A stretch of DNA of 64,000 nt from Artemia franciscana (GCF_032884065.1 NC_088868.1:7946963-8010962), one strand, 5' to 3'. Counted from the stretch's first letter, positions 9,897 to 22,667 are shown. The notes: a model not told the origin generated them from the letters alone. Program-made: numbers and translations.

Positions 9897-11100
9897 CTTA
9901 TCTTTGCTTAAGAAGGCCAAAGCACAATTTGATTAAACATAACAGTCTTTGATTATGTATTGTCCAAGTACACAGGATCTTACTCCAGAGCATAAAGTAA
10001 GGACTTGAATGGCATTACTTTTACTTTATTAAAACTTTTCCTTCTATAGAGCTGCTCAAATGCACTGTTAATGTATTCCTTTTCCATTCTACAGCCAAGC
10101 TCATAAAAAAAAAGACTTCAATTATATAGTATAAGAATAACACCCAAGAAAATATTGATATGCTATAAAAGTAACTTACACCGTTTCAAAGCATCTTCAT
10201 AGCTTAAAATTATGTGTTTTGATCCCTTCAGTCCCATTTTTCAAATGTATTCATTTTAGCCTATATTTATTTTATTTCTTCTAAAAACGACTTCCAAAAC
10301 GTATGACGTTGCGTTGAAAAGCGATTTTGCTTATTTTTTAGATTTTTTTTCTTTGTCAAAAGGGTGGAATGACATTAAAAATAAACAAGTCAGGGTAAAT
10401 TTAAACATAGCTATTACGGTCCCAAACCTTCTATAGCACATTAGTTAGTCATTTTGTTGTTAGTCATACTTGTTTGTAAACAGTCCAAACCATTGAGAGA
10501 TACGAAGAAATGGAGCTTATAATTTCTAGTTTAAAAGTTTTGGTGAGAAATCAAATAATTTTATTAGCAAAAGCTAACAAAACTATATAGGTAAATTGCA
10601 GGTAATAAACAACCAAAGCTTGAGATAAAATTTTATAAAAATAAAGGTTTAGATGACTCGATCAGAAGTCTGTAGCTAGCTACAAAAATGACCAGTGAGT
10701 TTATTTTGTTTTGAGCAGCATAACACGGTTCCTGCACAACACTCAATGCATCAGCTGATATGGCAGTAATAGAATATATAGACAAGAACAAACCAAGCTG
10801 GTCATGACAATGATAATCTGAATGGTTTCAATGTTTACAACTTAGGGAAGAAATCCTGCAGATAAAAAAGGAAATGAAATGTACCACTCCCTATTTAACG
10901 CTACGTCCAAGCACAGTAATACAGATGATTATAATCATATTCCTTCCTCTTAATAACTTAACAAAACATAAGCCTATCCCTTGGCTATCTAAAAAAGGCT
11001 TTTTTAGAACCAACTATATTTGTTTTGTGAACCAACTATATATAAGAAGAACGAGTAAAATAGTTCAAATCAATAAAGTTTGACAAAGTCTAAAACTAGA
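9897..11100. other. Unassigned AT-rich spacer
   Basis: I see no recognisable gene. The frame at 10874-11083 has no domain features, and nothing repeats within the window at a level I could detect by reading. Confidence 0.45.
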
Positions 11101-12450
11101 TCTGGCACAATTAAAAGGAGATGGTTGCACGAAGATGGATTTGCCATTCAGTTGGAACTTTCAGAGAATAGTTAACGGGGAAGATCAATGGACAAAAAGG
11201 TAATGTACGCAGATTACTACTAACACTAATACCACTGCTACTTTTAATAATACTACTACTGCTACTTAACTACTCCAAATACTACTTTGATTGCAAAAAT
11301 TTTAAAGGCTTAGAGTTTTAAGGTCAAAAGGGTGTCAAAAACGCACAACAACAATATTTTTGGGACAGCTTACCATTTCAAGGTAAAACTTATGGGGTAT
11401 CATGAAAGCGAAGCTCTTTTGACAAAAAAGCCAGCATGCACATGGTACTATTACTATTAATACTGATGCTACTGTTACTAATATAATACTAACGCTACAA
11501 CTACTTCTACTACCACCAAAACTACAATGATAATAGTTCTTTTAAGGCCAAGTCTTTAAAGGCAAAATTTTTAGACAATATTGATGGCAAATTCGAATTA
11601 ACAAAAGACAATATGTGCATTAAGACTATGAAAATAGTATATCATCATAAAAATTGATTTATTTATTAAGTTAGAACTCTCAGAAAAAACTTAAAGGGGA
11701 TGATCAAGTGACCAAAAGGCAATATGTGCACACTAATACTAATACTACTATCACTGCAACATTTACTAGTTCTACTATTACTATGGCTCCAGCTACTACT
11801 CCTATCTCAGTTACTTGTTAGATTAAGGGCATTATTTCAAGAATTATGTGAATATACAAAAAATCAAAAGGACATATCGACAATTTCATAGCAATGGCTA
11901 AATTGTTAAGTTGAGCGGTGATACAACTGCTTAGACTACTATTACAAGTATACCTAAGGGTATGAAGGTGAAACTTTCAGATAATGTTACTGAAAATTTC
12001 GTGTGTACGGATGATAACTTGCAATCTGTGTGAAGATTGTCTAAATGATATATCAGCAATACCTTTATGTTCATAAAGAATTTTAAAAGGGTGCCAAAGC
12101 GATTTCACAATACCGGCTTATATTGTTAAAATAGAGCTTTCAGGGTTAGGTTGTGACACATTTTAAACTAGCCAGAAGACACTATTTGTAGACTCTTAGC
12201 ATTACTTCTATGGTTACTGTGATTAATGACACTAAGGGCTTTATATTGACTAGTTCAGGGGAAGTTTCGATTAAACAAAAAAAAAACCATACGCATGCAA
12301 GTACTAAAAGAACAAATAAGTTAAATCACAGGTAATGCTGCTAAAATCATTGATATTTTAAAGGAACTAACTTGATTGAAAATTCCAAGCTCTAGTACCC
12401 TTCTTAAGAGTAAAAGTGACTGGAGGGCAATCAGTCCTCCTCCTTAGCTC
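11101..12450 (-). repeat. ACT-triplet tandem repeat family (inverted copy cluster)
   Basis: This is the same family as 4846-6620 but on the other strand. It has blocks of ACT/GCT triplets (near 11215-11280, 11445-11530, 11735-11810), each preceded by phrases such as AAAAGGCAATATGTGCACA and followed by GGTGAAACTTTCAG-like and GTGTCAAAA-like phrases. The phrases recur about every 230-300 bp. No coding content. Confidence 0.75.
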
Positions 12451-13231
12451 ATAATTTTCCAAGCCCTTCCAATCAAAATTTTAAATAAATATTTTGTCTG
12501 GCATAGCTGAACGGTCTTGTGACTTTATATCTAGGGCTGTTGCATAGGTCACCCCCCTCTAGTTATGCGACTGTTCCATTATGTTTAAAAACTAAATTTT
12601 TCTTTAAGATTAAATCAAAACGCACCGTGTGTATTCTGGTTGTCAATAATACATCTCAGCAATGTCCAAAGAAAAACTGAGGGTATTATGTTCAAACTTT
12701 CGGGGCTACTTCTATTGCAACTTCTTCTCCAACAATTATGTTTAAATCAAAAAGACTCTTAAATGCATCCAATCTGTCAAAGAGCATAAATATAATTTTT
12801 TGCGAATGGTCTTTAGTTTTATTGTTCAGGTTAACTATAGGAAATATAAAACAAAACTAAACGACACTATTTGTATCCAGATTTTTGAAAGGTTGTATGC
12901 TGTTACATATTGTTGAAAAAGTTTTTCCACCACACAAATAGCAGCAAAACAAAAATGAAACCCAAAACGAACAGAAATTACAATAAATAACCAAGTCAGA
13001 CTCAAAATGACCAGGAACATACATGAGTAAGGCTCAAAACCCCTGTGCCTTCCCATGGCCAGAGCAAAATTGTACTTTACTGAAAAAAATACGATGTTTT
13101 CACTTTTATAACTTTAATAAATCAAATATTATTAACATTTTAAGGAATAAATATAAGCTTATGTACATTATACTGACAATTCACATTCATTTGTATTCAA
13201 ACCTGGAAGTTTCAATTCACTACAATTAATT
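12451..13231. other. Unassigned spacer with repeat remnants
   Basis: 12451-12550 carries weak similarity to repeat D (GGAGGGCAATCAGTCCTCCTCC and CTGGCATAGCTGAACGG-type phrases) and about 12600-12720 to the triplet tandem family. The short frames at 12835-13056 and 13023-13229 show no domain features. No gene is supported. Confidence 0.4.
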
Positions 13232-14720
13232 CTTTCTCTACTACTGCTACTACTAACAACTCACTGCAACACCAAGCCACCTGAGACCAACACATCTAAC
13301 CACGCTCCTCCTCCATTCCAATCTATTCAAAGCTTCCCTCTTTACGCCCTGCCACAAAGTTCCCACTTCCTTTAAATCTTTCTACAGGAAATTCTCCCAT
13401 CCCAATCTTGGACGATCTGCTTTCCGTTCACCCCTAGATGGTTGGCTGAAAAGGAGAATATTCGACAATCCATCACCTTTAATCCGCAAAACGTGCCGTA
13501 GCAATCTCAACCTTTCCCTCATTATAGCCCTAGAAAACAGAATTGAGCCATAGTTCTTGTACATCCTAGTGTTTAAAACACGGTCAGTCAGCCGTGTACC
13601 CAAAACAATTCGTAGGCAATTTGTCTGGAGAACATCTAGCAAACCTTCATCCACATTTCAGAGCGCCCATGCTTTAGAGCCATATCTGACCACTCATCAC
13701 TGCAGCTTCCAAAATTCTAATCCTGGTTTGCCGGCTTATCTTTTTATTCAACCAATTTTTTTTTTTCAACTCTAAAAAAAACACTCTGAGTCTCATCCAG
13801 TCTATATTTAACACCTTCACCGCTCTTGCCATCTTTACTAATAGTACTACTAAGATAAGTAAAGCCATTCACCTGATCAATCTTTTCGTTAACCAACGTC
13901 ACCTTTTCATCTTCCCTAATTTTTAGCCTTAGTGACCTTGTCTTCTTAACATTAATTTTTAAACCTATTCCAGCTCCTTAAAGTCGCAAAAGCTCTAAAA
14001 TTTCATTCATTTTACTCATACTTTCATCTAGGATGTTTAAATTACCAGTATAATCTACCTCCACCAGAATTTTTCTTCTCCATTTGATTCCATAGTCTTC
14101 CATTGTCTTTACTGTGCTCCTTAAGACAAAATCCATAAAAATGACCCTTATAAAAGGGGGTAGAACACAGCTTTGCTTAACTCTTGATTTAATACGAAGT
14201 CAGCGGCTAACCTCTTTTCCTAGCTTGACTGCAGCAGTGTTATTCTCGTATATAACTCTAATCACTTGAATATATTTGTCAGGTATACCATACAAGGGTC
14301 ATATATTCGCTAAATCTCTTCTATAACGCTTGCTCATAATTTATAAAACTGAAGACCAAAGGTGTTCGATTACTCAAGCGTTTCTCTATTAGTAACCTAA
14401 GAGTGAAAACTTGGTCGACAGATCCTCTACCTTTTCTAAAACCGCACTGTTCTTCTCTTATAGATTTGTCTACAGCGTCTTCCAGTATAAAATTAACATA
14501 TTACTAAGTAATTTGCTACCTACAGAGACCAGACTAATGCCTCGATAATTACCACACTCACTCTTATCACATTTCTTGTACAGTGCTTTAATTTAGGTTG
14601 GCCTAAGATCGCTATTTTCCCTTTCTCAAAAATCATATTCATAATCTTTAGTAGCTTTATTTTAACCTTAGACCCATCATATTTAAATATTTAATCTCCA
14701 AAATTTATACAACCACCCAT
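13232..14720 (-). pseudogene. RTE-type LINE reverse transcriptase, decayed
   Basis: Translated on the minus strand with frame changes, this gives a recognisable RTE-clade ORF2 second half. It starts with MNMIFEKGKIASDWRP (about 14665-14600), then KSECGNYRGISLVSVGSKLL, EEQCGFRKGRGSVDQVFTLR (near 14460-14400), INYEQA, IPDKYIQVI, YENNTAAVKLGKEVS, a DYTGNLNILDES stretch (near 14050), INVKKTRSLRL, KISRQTRIRILEA (near 13740), and the C-terminal LLDVLQTNCLRIVLGTRLTD (near 13600) with RLRLLRHVLRIK. The catalytic YADD box is mutated to YTGN, and several stops and frameshifts are present, so it is dead. The 3' end lies at about 13235 in a (TAG)n-type tail. Fragments of the same element lie at 756-1015 and within the duplicated segments at 46505 and 52604. 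Confidence 0.85.
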
Positions 14721-15140
14721 TACATAAAAATATTGTATACCCCCATGGCATAACTTTCTCCCCTTGACCCTAGTTTTTTGGAGGTACTGTGTCAGCCCAA
14801 GAGGCACTGTTTCCTTATCTTTGAACTATTTAATACAAATAACTGGCTCCAAATTATGATTGAATCAATTGGGGAGGAAGGGTATGGAGGGGCTAGCAGC
14901 CCTTCGATCACTTTTAACTCTTAAAAGACGAAATAGAAATTTCAGTTTCCGATTAGAGCTTCTTCAAAGGTTCCTATGATCCCTCTGCCGTAAAAAAAAC
15001 TAGTACGCCTTCACGGCATCACTTACAGCCGTTTCCCCACGCTCTATGGGCTTGCGTCAACACTGAAATAGTTGTAATATGATCTTTGGATTGTTATGAA
15101 CAAAGTGGCTATCTCAAAATTTTGAATGGATGCATTGGAA
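14721..15140 (+). repeat. Partial copy of repeat 'D'
   Basis: The order of phrases follows repeat D: a purine-rich GGGGAGGAAGGGTATGGAGG, GGCTAGCAGCCCTTCGATCAC, then TTAAAAGACGAAATAGAAAT and AGTGGCTATCTCAAAATTTTG near 15103. Divergence is clearly higher than between the copies at 1961 and 38100. Confidence 0.55.
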
Positions 15141-15690
15141 ACTTAAAACCATAAAAAATTATCGTATTTTGGCTCCACATTTCTGACACAATTTGTTGCA
15201 AAGATGGTAAATTCTAGGCTAACGAGAAAAAATAACACTTCAATTTTAAACTACATTTTTCGTGTAAAAACTGGTTGCTCAAACCAAAAATAGTTTTGTC
15301 TCTTGTTATATAAGCAATTCAAAGGACTAGTCTCACGTTTCAAAGAATTATTTTTATCTTTAATCCAACATTTAAAAATTTGTCAGTGACATAATTGGGA
15401 ACCTCATTGTATTTGCAAAAAGTTCTGGCTTACCAAAATGTTACAACAAGAAGGGGTGACTTGTCAGTGGTGACGCCACAGGCACTTTGACAACACCCAT
15501 AGCCATTGCTCTTTTCTTTCTAAATGATTTAAAATGACGAAGAAGTTTAACAGTGATCCCCTCAAGAATCATATGGTATTAATTTTCTAAGAAATACAGG
15601 TGCTTGTTACGTAATAGGGAATGTTTTCTAAGAGATAAAGGTGTATTTTACATAATAGTATTTTTTTTTATTTGATTGTTTAAAAGCCTA
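15141..15690. other. Unassigned spacer
   Basis: I see no gene, RNA or clear repeat in this stretch. Confidence 0.45.
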
Positions 15691-16095
15691 GAGATGTAGA
15701 GGGACCTTCAGGACCTGCTGGTGGGAGACCTTTAAGAAGACAGACCCCTAGCGAGCTAAACCGGGTCCCTAGCAACTAATTCAACCGAGAGACTAGCAAC
15801 TTTTTCCAGCAGGGGAAGTGGCCCTCTAGCAGTCAATTTTAACGAATCTCTGGCAACCAATTTCAACTCTTGGACCTTTAGTATCCAATTTTACCTGGGT
15901 CTAACCTAACCTAACCACCGGGGCCCTAGTACCCAATTTCACAGAGGGACATAACATCCAATTTAAACTTGGGTTCCCAGATGTTGATCTTAACCGGGGG
16001 CCCAAGCAACCAATTCAAACGAGACCATGGTATCCGATTCTTCCAGGTGTCCTAGCATTCACTTTCAACTGCGCTGCAGCATCCAATTTCACCGT
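15691..16095 (+). repeat. Degenerate ~30-40-bp minisatellite
   Basis: A phrase of the form CCCTAGCAACCAATTTCAAC followed by a few G/C bases recurs with drift about ten times (for example near 15767, 15790, 15855, 15885, 15925, 15950, 16000, 16040, 16080). Near 15902 it includes CTAACCTAACCTAACC, about three copies of the arthropod telomere motif. It directly precedes the Q cluster. Confidence 0.7.
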
Positions 16096-17040
16096 CAAGA
16101 AGTTTTTTCAAGATATTTCATGACACTTCAAGTCGCTTTCAAGTGATTTTTCCTCTAAACGTTTTTCGAAACGTTTCAACGTGGTGATGAGGTCGGAAGA
16201 GCCAAGAGACAAGAGCTCATATGGCATTTTGACGAGATTGGAGCCTAAAACTAGACTTGGTGCTCCAGTTTCCAAGATTTCCATTTCCCCCCTGCACCCC
16301 CAATGTCCCTGGATCAAATCCAAATCGAAAATGGACCATCTGATAAATGATACATTTCTAAATTTTAAGTTTCATTAAGATCTGATCACCCATTCGTGAG
16401 ATGAACATACCTCATTTTCACGATGTCCCAACCTTCCACCCCCCCCCCCGCACAGATGGTTGAATTGGGGAAACGACTGTTATCAAGTCAATTTGTGCAG
16501 GTCCCCGACACGCTAATCAATTTTCATCGTCCTAGCAGGTCCAGAAGCGCCAAACTCACCAAAGCACTGGAAATCCCCTTCAACTCCAGCAAAGAGAGTG
16601 GATCCAATCTGGTTATGTCAATCACGTATCTAGGACGTTTGCTTATTCTTACCACCATGTTTCATCTCGATCTCTCCACTCTAAGAGTTTTTCAAGATTT
16701 CCGGTTCCTGCCTCTATATCCCCCAATGTCACCAGATCCAGTCGATATTTTAAATAAGAGCTCTGAGACACAAGACCCTTCTAAATACCAAATTTAATTA
16801 AGATTTGATCATCCTTTCGTAATTTAAAAATACCGCGTGTTTTCTAATTTTTCCCAATTAATCATCCTTCCTCCCCCCCCCCAGATGGTCGAATCGAGGA
16901 AGCGACAATTTGTAACTTAATCTGCTCTGGTCCCTGATACACCTGCAAACTTTCATCGTCCTAGCTTATCTGGAATTGCCCAAACTAGCAAAACCAGGAC
17001 CGACGAACAGACAGACCGACAGACTGACAGAAATTGCGGT
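16096..17040 (+). repeat. 'Q' repeat, forward copy 1
   Basis: First member of a large dispersed repeat. Signature phrases in forward order: GATCTGATCACCCATTCGTG, CAGATGGTTGAATTGGGGAA, CGACTGTTATCAAGTCAATT, ATCACGTATCTAGGACGTTT, CTCTCCACTCTAAGAGTTTT, AATTTTTCCCAATTAATCAT, and a right end made of GACAGACAGACCGACAG-like tetranucleotide runs. ORFs such as 16423-16797 recur with different stops in other copies, so they are by-products of the repeat. Confidence 0.85.
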
Positions 17041-18500
17041 AAGATTCGATCACCCGTTCGTAAGTTAAAAATACCTCAATAGCGATTGCAATTTCTTTCC
17101 GTCTGTCGGTCTGTCTGTCCGTCGGTTCCGGTTTCGCTAGTTCGGGCCCTTCCAGATAAGCCTCGTCACAAGTGCCATATGAGCTCTTGGCTCTTGGCGA
17201 TTTCTGTCCGTCTGTCGGTGTGTCTGCCTGTTGGTCCCGGTTTTGCTAGTTCGGGCACATCCAGACAAGCCTCGTCACAAGTGCCATATCAGCTCTTGGT
17301 TCTTGGAGATCACAATTTCTTTATGTCTGTCGGTCCCAGTTTTGCTATTTCGGGCGCTTGACTCTGTCAGAGCATTATAGCGATCTCAGAATAACGATTG
17401 CGATTTTTGTCTGTTTGTCAGTCCCGGTTCTGCCAGTTCGGGCATTTCCAGATAAGCTAGGACGATGAAAGCTGGTAGGTGCATCAGGGTCTAGACCAAA
17501 TTAAATTAGAGATAGTCCCTTCCCCTCTTCAACTACATGGGGGGGCGTGGAGTACAAGGACAATTAATTCGAAAAAATGAGGTATTTTTAACTTACGAAC
17601 GGAGAATCGAATCTTAACGCAATAGCAATCGCGATTTTTGTCTGTCTGTCGGTCTGTGAGCCTATCGGTCCCGGTTTTACTAGTTTGTGCACTTGGCTCT
17701 GTCTTGGCATAATAGTTACCTCAAAATAACGATCGCAATTTATGTCTGTCTGTCGGTCCCGGTTTTGCTAGTTTGGGCACTTCCGGATAAGATAGGACGA
17801 TTTAAGTTGGCAGGTGTATCAGAGAATTAGAAAGAATCATTTTCCCGATTCGACCTTCTGGGGTGGGGGTGAGTGGAAGGACGATTAATTCGAAACAATT
17901 AGAAAAAATGAGGTATTTTCAGCTTATGATAGGGTGGTTGATTCTTAATGAAATTTGATATTAAAAAGAGCTCGTGTCTCAGAGCTCTTACTTTAGATCC
18001 TGACCAGATCCGGTGACAGAGGGGGGAGTTGGACTAGGAAGCCAAAAATTTTGGAAAATGATTAGAGTGGAGTGATCGAGATGACACTTGGAAAAAAATA
18101 AGCACATAGATACAAGTCCTGGATACGTGATCGACATAACCAGACTGGGTCTGCTCTCTTTGGGGGAGGGGCATTTCCAGTGCTTTGGCTTATTCGTTGC
18201 TTCTGGACGTGCTAGAACGATGAAAACTGGTAGGTGCTTCGGGGACCTGCACAAATTGACTTGATAACAGTCATTTCCCCAATTCAATTTTTTTGGGAGG
18301 GGGGCTGGAGGAAGGGGAAATTCAAAATGACGTATGTTTATACATCATTACATACACCCTCACGAATGGGTGATCGAATCTTACTAAAACTTGATGTGTA
18401 GAAAGATGTCACGCCTCAGATGCTTGATTTTCAATTCGGAGCGGATCCGGGGACATTGGGGGTGGAGTGGGAAACAGAAATCTTGAAAACTGGAGTACTG
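17041..18500 (-). repeat. 'Q' repeat, reverse copies after a palindromic hinge
   Basis: At about 17000-17150 the repeat turns round: ACAGACCGACAGACTGACAG on the left faces CTGTCGGTCTGTCTGTCCGT on the right. From there the phrases run in reverse (GATAAGCTAGGACGATGAAA, then TTAACTTACGAACGG, ATAACAGTCATTTCCCC). Several shortened, rearranged copies of the CTGTCTGTCGGTCCCGGTTT end recur at 17100, 17210, 17320, 17410, 17640 and 17740. Confidence 0.8.
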
Positions 18501-19376
18501 AGTCTAATTTTAGGTTCCAACCTCGTCACAAGTGCCATATTAGCTTTTGGCTCTTCCGACCTCGTCACAAATGCCATATGAATCGATCCCTGTCGGAGAC
18601 AGCGATTGCAATTTCTGTCTGTCTGTCTATCGGTCCCAGTTTGCTAGTTCAAGCACTTCCAGATAAGCAAGGACGTTGAAAGCTGACAGGTGTATCAGGG
18701 ACCAAACTTAATTAAATTAGAAATAGTCAATTCCTCGATTCGACCATATGGGTAGGGGGGATGGAAGGACAATTAATTCGGAAAAATTAGAAGAATGTGG
18801 TTTTTTTAACTTACGAACGGGTGATCGAGTTTTGATGAAATTTGATATGTAAAAGGAGCTCGCATTTTAAATCCCGACCAGATCTGGCCTTATTGGGGGG
18901 AATTACAGGGGAAACCGGAAATTTGGAAAACACTTAGAGTGGAGAGATCAGGATTAAACTTGATGGGAAGAATAAGCACAAGTCCTATATACGTGATTGG
19001 CATAACCAGGCCGGTTCTGCTCTCTTTGGGGGAGATGGGGGGGAGATTTCCAGTGCTTTGGCGAGTTCGGGGCTTCTGGACGTGCCAAGACAATGAAAAT
19101 TTTTAGGCGTTTCGGGGACCTGTATACACTGACTTGATAACAGCCGTTTCCCTGATTTGACCTTCTGGGGGAGAGGGGCTGGAGGGAGAAGATATGGAGA
19201 AAAATGAGGTGTGTTATCATCACGAATGGGTGATTGGATCTTAATGAAACCTGATATATAGAAAGATGTCATGTCTCAAATGGTCTATGTTCAATTCGGG
19301 CCGGATCTGGGGACATTTGGGATGGAGGGGGAAACAGAAATCTTGGAAACCGGGGTAGTGAGTCTAATTTTATGTT
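18501..19376 (-). repeat. 'Q' repeat, reverse copy 2
   Basis: Reverse-oriented copy running from CCTCGTCACAAGTGCCATAT (near 18520) through AGCACTTCCAGATAAGCAAG, TTACGAACGGGTGATCGAG, GAGTGGAGAGATCAGGATTA and TGGACGTGCCAAGACAATGA to ACGAATGGGTGATTGGATC (near 19222). Frames at 18890-19272 on the minus strand are repeat-derived. Confidence 0.8.
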
Positions 19377-19460
19377 CCGATCTCTTCACAAGTGCCATAT
19401 GAGCTCTTGTGCTCTTTGTTCAAAAGCCAAAAGCTCATATGGCACTTGTGACGAGATCTG
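19377..19460. repeat. Palindrome at the Q-cluster hinge
   Basis: CACAAGTGCCATATGAGCTC on the left arm (from 19387) faces AAAGCTCATATGGCACTTGT on the right arm (to about 19448) around a short CTCTTTGTTC loop. It marks the second point where the orientation of the Q repeat switches. Confidence 0.85.
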
Positions 19461-21430
19461 GAGCCAAGAGCTTTCAGCCTCCAGATGGTCGAATCGGGAA
19501 AACGACTATTATCAAGACAATTTGTGCAGTTCCCCGACATGCCAAACAATTTTTATCGTCTTAGCACGTCAAAAAGCACCGAACTTGCCAAAGCACTGGA
19601 ATCCCCCCAAACTCAGAGCGGATCCGGTTATATCAATCACGTATCTAGAACTTGCACTTATTCTCGAACTTTCCAAAGCACAAGAAATCCCTCAACTCCC
19701 CCAAAGAGATCGGATCTGGTCCGATTATTCAATAACGTATCTAGGACTTGTGCTTATTATTCCCATTAAGTTTCATCCCGGTCTCACCACTCTAAGTGTT
19801 TTACAAGATTTTCGTTTTCAAAGATTTCTGTTTCTCCCCTCCATCCCCTATGTTCCCAGATCTGATCCGAACTCAAAAGGGAGCATCTGTGACATGCCAT
19901 CTTTCTATGTATCAAGTTTTATTAAGATCTGATCACCCATTCGTGAGATAAATATAATTCATTTTTCACGATCTCCCCTCCCTACCTTAGAGGGTTGAAT
20001 CGGGGAAACGACTGTTATCAAGTCAATGTTTGCAGGTCTCTGAAACGCCTACCAATTTTCGTCGTTCTAGCACATCCAGAAGCACCAAACTCGCCAAAGC
20101 ACTGAACCCCCCAGCCCTCCTAAGAGGATATCTGGTGCAGTCTTGACAATCACGTATCTAGGACTTCTTATTCTTCCACCAAGTTTCTTCCTGATCTCTC
20201 CGCTCTAAGCGTTTCCTAACATTTCCGGGTTTACCCCTCCAACTTCCCCAATGTCACCAGATCCGGTCGAGATTTAAAATAAGTGCTCTGAGACACGAGG
20301 TCGTTCTAAATGTTTAATTTCAATAAGATTCGATCATCCATTCGTAAGTTAAAAATACCTCATTGTCTCTAATTTTTATTAATTAATCGTCCTTCCACCC
20401 CCCCTCCAGATAGTCAAATTGAGGAAGCGACTATTTTTAATTCAATCTATTCTGGTCCCTGATACACCTGCCAACTTTCATCGTCCTAACTTATCAGAAA
20501 CTAAACAAATACTGCGTTGTGTACCAGGTTAAATACAATGAGCATTTCCTTCTTTTTCTGACAAAGCATAATTATAAAAACGTAGTTCAGGTTGACTGCA
20601 CTAGAATTTAACGTTTAAATCAGAATGTGACACTTGTGACGAGGTCGGAAGAGCCAAGAGCCAAGAACTCATATGACACTTGCGACGAGACCGGAACCTA
20701 AAATTAGACTCAGTAATCCGGTCTCCAGGATTTCAGTTTCCCCCCTCCGTCCCCGGATCCGAATTGAACATAGATTATTTAAGACATGACATCTTTCTAT
20801 ATATAAAGTTTCATTAAGATCCGATCACCCATTCGTAAGATAAACATGCCTCATTTTTCAAGAATTACCCTCCCTCCAGCCCCCCCAGATGGTCAAATCG
20901 GGGAAACGACTGTTATCAAGTCAATTTGTGCTGGTCCCCGACACACCTACCAATTTTCATCGTCTCAAACCTTCCAGAAGCACCAAACTCGCCAAATTAC
21001 AGGAAATCCCCCCCCCCAACTCCCCCAAAGAGAGTGGATCCAGTCCAGTTATGTGAATCATGTATCTAGGACTTATGCTTCTTTTTACCACCAAGTATTA
21101 TACCGATCTATCTACTATAGGTGTTTTTCAAGATTTCCGGTTTCCCTCTCCAGCTCCAATGTCACCGGGTAAGGTCGAGATATAAAATAAGAGCTTTGAG
21201 ACACGAGGTCCTTCTAAATATCAAATTTCATTTAGAATCGATCACCCAGTCGTAAGTTAAAAATACCTCATTTTTTCTAATTTTTCCGAATTAATCGTCC
21301 TTCGACTCCTCCCCCCCCCCCTCATATGTTCGAATCGGGGAAGCGACTATTTCTAATTTAATCTAGTCTGGTCCCTGATACACCTGCCAACTTTCATCGT
21401 CTTTGCTTGTCAGGAAGTGCTCCAACTAGC
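19461..21430 (+). repeat. 'Q' repeat, forward copies 2 and 3
   Basis: Two forward copies (about 19470-20510 and 20640-21430) carry the full order of phrases, including CACCCATTCGTGAGATAAAT, GGGGAAACGACTGTTATCAA, CACGTATCTAGGACTTGTGC, CTTTCATCGTCCTAACTTAT and the CTAGCAAAACCGG end. Between them lies a short unrelated stretch (20510-20630). Frames at 19372-19932, 19485-19769 and 20846-21172 are by-products. Confidence 0.8.
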
Positions 21431-21448
21431 AAAACCGGCGATCACAAT

Positions 21449-21637
<189 letters not shown>

Positions 21638-22445
21638 TGCCAAGTTTCATCGTTCTAGCTTGTCTGGAAGTACCCAAACTAGCAAAAACGGCGATCGCAA
21701 CTTCTATCTGTCTGTCGGTCTGTTGATCCCGGTTTCGATAGTTCGGGCACTTCCAGATAAGCTAGGACGATGAAAGTTGGCAGATGTATCAGGGACCAGA
21801 CTAAATTAGAAATAGTCGTTTCCCCGGTTTGACCATCTGGGGGGGGGAGTGGAAGGACGATTAATTTGGAAACATTAAAAAAAATGTGGTATTTTTTACT
21901 CACGATCAGGCGATCGAATGTTAATGACATTTGATATTTAGAAGGAGTATGTGTCTCAGAGCTCGTATTTTAAATCCCGACTGGATCCGGTGACATTGGG
22001 GGGAGTTGAAAGGGAAACCAGAAATCTTGGTAAACGCTTAGAGTGGATAGATCGGGATGAAACTTGGTGGGAAGAATAAGCACATGTCCTAGATACATGA
22101 TTGACATAACCAGACCAGATCCAATCTTGGGAGGAGTTGAGGGATATTTCCCGTGCTTTGGCAAGTTCGGTGCTTCTGGACGTGCTAGGACGATGAAAAT
22201 TGGTAGGCGTGTCGAGGACCTGCAAAAATTGACTTGATAACAGTCGTTTCCCTGATTCAACCATCTGGGGGGTGGGGGTGGAGGGAGGGGAAATCGTGAA
22301 AAATGAGGTATGTTTATCTAACAAATGGAAGATCAGATCTTAATGAAACGTGAAATATAGAAAGATGTCACGTTCAGATGCTCCATTTTCAATTCGGGTC
22401 AGATCCAGGGGCATTGGGGGGTGGAAGAGGGAAAAAAAAATCTTG
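21638..22445 (-). repeat. 'Q' repeat, reverse copy 3
   Basis: After a short direct piece (21638-21690) and the hinge CTATCTGTCTGTCGGTCTG, the repeat runs in reverse: ACTTCCAGATAAGCTAGGAC, GACCATCTGGGGGGGGGAG, TAGAGTGGATAGATCGGGAT, ACTTGGTGGGAAGAATAAGC, GACTTGATAACAGTCGTTTC. It ends near 22445, about 220 bp from the last exon of mRpS17. Confidence 0.8.
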
Positions 22446-22622
22446 GGTAGCGATTTTCAACGGGTGGGAAGCAAACAACCCCTACCTTAAATGATGCCCC
22501 TGGTCCTCCCAATTCATATTTTCTCATCCTCCAGTATTAATAACTGGAAATACGGTTTAGACTCACGTGTAATGTACTACACATTACAAAATCAAGATAA
22601 AAGTGTGTGTGGTAATCGTATT

Positions 22623-22628
22623 TTTAAT
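22623..22628 (-). promoter_or_regulatory. mRpS17: Putative poly(A) signal of mRpS17
   Basis: ATTAAA, the commonest variant poly(A) signal, lies 40 nt downstream of the mRpS17 stop codon on the minus strand. No AATAAA is closer. Confidence 0.4.
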
Positions 22629-22667
22629 CATAAATCACTGATAAAAAGCTCTACATAGCATTGTAAT

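Noticed and set aside
15898-15918. Telomere end or subtelomere
   Set aside because: Only about three TTAGG units, embedded in a minisatellite and followed by ordinary repeats and genes.
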